A stretch of 64,000 nt of DNA, from NCBI GenBank assembly GCA_021778895.1, contig JAJYBR010000004.1, forward strand, positions 124,001 through 188,000, read 5' to 3'. The position numbers and the translations under genes were made by a program. Source of the stretch: Actinomycetes bacterium. Its GTDB lineage: Bacteria > Actinomycetota > Acidimicrobiia > Acidimicrobiales > RAAP-2. Under the pieces are notes generated by a model that did not search any database, had not been told where the DNA came from, and saw nothing but the letters and a program-made list of their open reading frames with translations. Below, one piece after another: positions 61,390-64,000 of this stretch. Position 1 is the stretch's first letter; each line of letters starts with the position of its first letter.

Positions 61390-63273
61390 ATGACCAAGTA
61401 CCCAACCCCTGAACCCCGTTCCGGTCGGTCACCGGAGGTCCCGTCGCGCCTCGACGCGACTTCAACTGTCCCCCGCACCTCGCGGATCGCTCAGGAGCCG
61501 AACCGCGAGCTCCCCCGTCGCGAAGGCGCCGGTCAGGGCGCACCTCGCGCACCTGTAGGTGTCGGCGACTGTAGGGATGATCTTGCAGTTGCTGTTCTTC
61601 ATCCCACCTCGGGCGGCGGGGGAGGCGGACGTCGTGGCGTTACCGCTCGTCTGTCGCCCACCGACCATCAGTTGCTCGTCCTTTTGAACGTCCATCGGGT
61701 GCTGACCACGCCACTGCTGATCGCGCTCGCCGGCCGTCCGGAGCGCACCGTCGACTACCGGCTGACCCGGCTCCGATCCGCAGGTCTCGTGAACCGCACT
61801 CGCCCGTACGCGGCGTCGGGCTCGGCGCCCTTCTACTGGTGGCTGACCCGCAGCGGCGCCCACCTCGTCGAGGGGACCTCGCCGGCGCCGGGCAAGGCAA
61901 CCCCCAACCCGCTGTTCCTCCGCCACACCGCGGCGATCGCCGGGCTCTACGTGGCCCTTCTCGACGTAGGCCCGAGTATCGGAATGCGCTGCGAATCGTG
62001 GCGGCGTGACGAGCTGGCGTGGGAGGAGTGGACGCCGAGCTTCAGCCGTGTCAAGCACCTCCGTCCCGACGCCCACGTGGAGGTGTCCCTCGAGGTGGAC
62101 GGCGAGGTCGGCCGGGCCGGAACGTTCGTGGAGGTCGACTTCGCCACCATGGACCAGCCGAGGCTGCGAGCGAAGGTGGCCCGCCACCGCGACTACGCCT
62201 CGGACAAAGCGTGGTGGGACCGCCATCCCGGCTGTCCGGCCCTCCTACTGCTCACGACCTCGGAGGCCCGGGTCACCCGGTTCCTTGCCAACGTGGAGAA
62301 GGACCTGCCCCGCCAGCGCCGCTACGACGGCGACGACCACCAGTTCGACTGGGACGAGCTGGTCGCGGCGGCCGCGGCGGTCGGCTCGCCCGAAGAGGCG
62401 CTGTCGGCGCCCGCCTGGCGCACGTCTCCCGCTGACGCCCCGCTCACGCTCTCCGCGCCCCTGACCGGCGAGGTGCGCAAGTATCGGCGCCTCGTGGCGA
62501 ACGTCCGGGCTCGGCGCGCCCTGCACGAGCGCTACCAGCAGGCCGACCTGGCCAACGTCCTGGCCGAAGACCCCGAGGCACTGGCCTCAGCGCTCGGCGA
62601 CGAAGCTGCCGGGGCGGCGATCCGCTACGTGTTCGAGGACCGGGTGAACCCCTACACCCGCCGGGAATGGGCCGAGGACCACCTGGAGCTGGTCACCGCC
62701 ACCTACCGCTGGTGGGTCGAGGGCGACGGCCGGTCGGGCTGGCCACCACCACCTGAGCCAGTGGCGCACGAATGGCAGACGCTCTATCGGGAGCTGTGGA
62801 TCAACGAGGCACGAACCCTGCTCGCGAACAGCGAGGCCATCGCCGCCGACGACCCGCGGCTGTGCCGGCCCGCCGCGCAAGTCGCAGCCGGTGAACTCGT
62901 GCGGGATTGGACGCTCACCAAGGAAGGGGTGACGGACCGTCGGGTCGTCGAAGCAGAGGCGACGACCGACTACGAGGCACGCCGCCACGCAGCCGTGGCA
63001 GAGCACCTGCGCGAACTGCCGCTCCACCGGCGCGTTGTCGCCTCGGAGGCGGCGCTGTCCGCCGACTACGACACCCGGCACCTGGTGGTCTGCACCGACT
63101 GCGCCATCGCCCGCCACGAACGCGACGACCCCTACGGCTACCAGCACGATAGCTGTCCGGTCTGTGGCGGCCCACTGGTGGCGGCCGCGGCCAGACCGGG
63201 CGTCCTCGCGCCGCTCGCCGAGTCGATCGCTGCGATCTGGGACCAGCTGGCCCGTCTGGACGGTCGCCGATGA
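61390..63273 (+). CDS. Replication-relaxation family protein (start uncertain)
   Basis: Protein typical of actinobacterial integrative elements and plasmids. Recognisable homology starts near 61640: a winged helix (LSPTDHQLLVLLNVHRVLTT, then RTVDYRLTRLRSAGLVNRTR), then a nuclease-like core with EVDFATMDQPRLRAKVARH and WWDRHPGCPALLLLTT. A C-terminal zinc ribbon has CTDC and CPVCGG. The frame is open from ATG at 61390 (627 aa), but the first 80 residues are Arg/Pro/Gly-rich and look non-coding. No usual start codon lies near 61630, so the N-terminus may be damaged or mis-framed. The stop overlaps the next gene (ATGA). Confidence 0.8.
   Translation: MTKYPTPEPRSGRSPEVPSRLDATSTVPRTSRIAQEPNRELPRREGAGQGAPRAPVGVGDCRDDLAVAVLHPTSGGGGGGRRGVTARLSPTDHQLLVLLNVHRVLTTPLLIALAGRPERTVDYRLTRLRSAGLVNRTRPYAASGSAPFYWWLTRSGAHLVEGTSPAPGKATPNPLFLRHTAAIAGLYVALLDVGPSIGMRCESWRRDELAWEEWTPSFSRVKHLRPDAHVEVSLEVDGEVGRAGTFVEVDFATMDQPRLRAKVARHRDYASDKAWWDRHPGCPALLLLTTSEARVTRFLANVEKDLPRQRRYDGDDHQFDWDELVAAAAAVGSPEEALSAPAWRTSPADAPLTLSAPLTGEVRKYRRLVANVRARRALHERYQQADLANVLAEDPEALASALGDEAAGAAIRYVFEDRVNPYTRREWAEDHLELVTATYRWWVEGDGRSGWPPPPEPVAHEWQTLYRELWINEARTLLANSEAIAADDPRLCRPAAQVAAGELVRDWTLTKEGVTDRRVVEAEATTDYEARRHAAVAEHLRELPLHRRVVASEAALSADYDTRHLVVCTDCAIARHERDDPYGYQHDSCPVCGGPLVAAAARPGVLAPLAESIAAIWDQLARLDGRR
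61462..61602 (-). CDS. Putative 46-aa CxxC mini-protein
   Basis: A minus-strand frame of 46 codons with normal composition (starts MKNSNCKIIPTVADTYRCAR, ends LLSDPRGAGDS). It has a CxxC pair in YRCARCAL and GAGGTGG just before its ATG. It lies antisense to the doubtful N-terminal extension of the replication-relaxation frame and would be divergent from it. It could be a small zinc-knuckle protein of the mobile element. I recognise no family. Confidence 0.35.
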   Translation of the reverse strand: MKNSNCKIIPTVADTYRCARCALTGAFATGELAVRLLSDPRGAGDS

Positions 63274-63755
63274 CCCGACCGGAAGCGGTCAACCACGACG
63301 GCCGCGGAGGACCACCAGACGGCTCCGACGCGCCGGTCCCCCGTCATCCGCGAGGTGGCCCGAAGCAGAGAATGGGACGGTCGATACAAAGCGGGGAGCA
63401 GGTCCCACCTGACCCCCGCCATCCGCGCGGTCGGGGGAGCTCGGGGTCAGCCAGTCCCTCACGCGATGAAGACGCACGGGACTCACTACCCCGCCATCCG
63501 CGAGGTGGCCGGGAGCGCCGGCCGAAACGCTCAACACCGGCGGAAGTGCCGGTCCCGGATCACCCCCGCTATCCGCGAGGGTTCGAGGGAAACGGCTGTC
63601 CGGCTCCCTCAGCCGAGGCGCTGCGTCCGCTCGCCCGGGCGCTCCTCGCCCTGGCCATGGAAGTCAGGGCCGAGAGCCTTGAGGTTCTGGCCGGACGGAG
63701 GTCTCATGGGCCGGTCCGACAAGTCCAACCAGGAGGTGGCCGGTGCGCTGCGTGA
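63270..63755 (+). CDS. 161-aa Pro/Arg-rich repeat protein of the integrative module
   Basis: I do not recognise this protein. Residues about 20-110 carry four copies of a PRHPRGG-like motif (VPRHPRGG, DPRHPRGR, LPRHPRGG, HPRYPRGF) exactly 25 residues apart, with unrelated sequence between. The C-terminal part is a helix (LRPLARALLALAMEVRAESLEVL). The ATG overlaps the preceding stop (ATGA), and the end overlaps the recombinase start by 13 nt, so translation is coupled on both sides. This argues that it is a real gene despite its odd composition. It could instead be DNA repeats that happen to stay open. Confidence 0.55.
   Translation: MTRPEAVNHDGRGGPPDGSDAPVPRHPRGGPKQRMGRSIQSGEQVPPDPRHPRGRGSSGSASPSRDEDARDSLPRHPRGGRERRPKRSTPAEVPVPDHPRYPRGFEGNGCPAPSAEALRPLARALLALAMEVRAESLEVLAGRRSHGPVRQVQPGGGRCAA
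63339..63590 (+). repeat. Four-copy direct repeat with exact 75-bp period
   Basis: The core CCCCGYYATCCGCGMGGT occurs with its ATCCG at 63346, 63421, 63496 and 63571, exactly 75 bp apart each time. Copies 1 and 3 share ATCCGCGAGGTGGCC; copy 2 differs at two bases and copy 4 diverges after GAGG. The roughly 53-bp intervals are unrelated to each other. Two copies are preceded by GGTCCC six bases before the core. The repeats lie inside the 161-aa gene. Confidence 0.85.
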
Positions 63756-64000
63756 TCTACCTGCGGGTCTCGACCAAGGAGCAGGCCGAGAAGGACCTGA
63801 CCGAGGAGGGCTTCTCGATCGCCGCCCAGCGCGAGGCGTGCGTCCGGCGCATCCGCGACGAGGGCTGGGAGCTCCTCGACGAGTACGTGGACAAGGGCGA
63901 GTCGGCGCGCTCGGCCGACCGGCCGCGGCTCCGGGCGATGCTCGCCCGGGTCCAAGAGTCAGGCGACGTCGAGGCCGTCGTCGTCCACAAGGTGGACCGC
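63743..64000 (+). CDS. Serine recombinase (resolvase/invertase type), partial
   Basis: The first 86 residues of a site-specific recombinase; the rest lies beyond the window. The N-terminal catalytic domain starts MRCVIYLRVSTKEQ with nucleophile Ser10, followed by GFSIAAQREACVRRI, DEYVDKGESARSADRPRLRAML and AVVVHKVDR. The long loop and the FSIAAQ segment fit large serine integrases of phages and integrative elements. GTG at 63743 has AGGAGGT six bases upstream. It overlaps the repeat-protein gene by 13 nt. Confidence 0.93.
   Translation, partial: MRCVIYLRVSTKEQAEKDLTEEGFSIAAQREACVRRIRDEGWELLDEYVDKGESARSADRPRLRAMLARVQESGDVEAVVVHKVDR

Noticed and set aside
63339..63590. CRISPR array
   Set aside because: Repeats are only ~20 bp and imperfect, spacers are ~53 bp, there are four units, and no cas genes are visible. 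The repeats also lie in an open, coupled coding frame.

Overview
The window is high-GC actinobacterial chromosome. Several lineage markers agree: two mycothiol genes (mshC, mshD), an F420:NADPH oxidoreductase (npdG), menaquinone genes (menC, menF, menG), a phosphatidylinositol-mannoside set (pgsA, patA-like, pimA-like), an InhA-type enoyl-ACP reductase and an ANTAR response regulator. From memory, the gene order from the pgsA/pimA block down to aroE follows the Mycobacterium tuberculosis stretch around Rv2613c to Rv2552c (HIT, pgsA, acyltransferase, pimA, pdxS, pdxT, yebC, ruvC-A-B, secD-F, rel, hisS, aspS, alaS, ruvX, mltG, aroE). Protein divergence and the extra genes suggest a deep, non-mycobacterial lineage, possibly Acidimicrobiia; that placement is inference.

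Region 1 to 19.3 kb: 5' part of polA, an ANTAR response regulator, menC, tRNA-Leu(CAA), a type II fatty-acid set split in two (fabD-fabG and acpP-fabF) by an inverted secreted SGNH hydrolase, a TrpF-like protein lacking the catalytic Cys, ygfZ, a coupled small gene plus mshD, a VIT-family transporter, MaoC-menG-menF, a polyprenol-phosphate mannosyltransferase, a flippase-like membrane protein, ppk and a first SEDS (FtsW/RodA) protein.

Region 19.3 to 47.5 kb: about 28 kb entirely on the minus strand, mostly with overlapping or nearly touching genes. Reading in the direction of transcription it runs npdG, mshC, thrS, HIT, pgsA, patA, pimA, a degenerate M48-like protein, pdxS, pdxT, yebC, ruvC, ruvA, ruvB, yajC, secD, secF, rel, hisS, aspS, rarA, alaS, ruvX, mltG, aroE, rodA and a BFN-domain protein.

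Region 47.5 to 55.8 kb: divergent inhA/fabI-like gene, ABC exporter, LysE-type and DHA2 transporters, a secreted neocarzinostatin-fold protein, a 2H phosphoesterase, DinB, beta-carbonic anhydrase and a squalene-cyclase-like toroid protein.

Region 55.8 to 64 kb is accessory. It holds gene-poor stretches, a SnoaL-like protein, an ECF42-type sigma-factor operon (40-codon leader ORF, tandem DGPF/YCII protein, sigma factor, DinB) and a complete IS30-family element with perfect 27-bp inverted repeats and a 3-bp target duplication. At the right edge is an integrative-element module: a replication-relaxation protein, a coupled 161-aa protein carrying a four-copy repeat of exactly 75-bp period, and the start of a serine recombinase. 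The most unusual signals are the 75-bp array, the ECF42 operon, the Cys-less TrpF-like protein, the M48-like protein without its zinc site, and the orphan neocarzinostatin-like protein.
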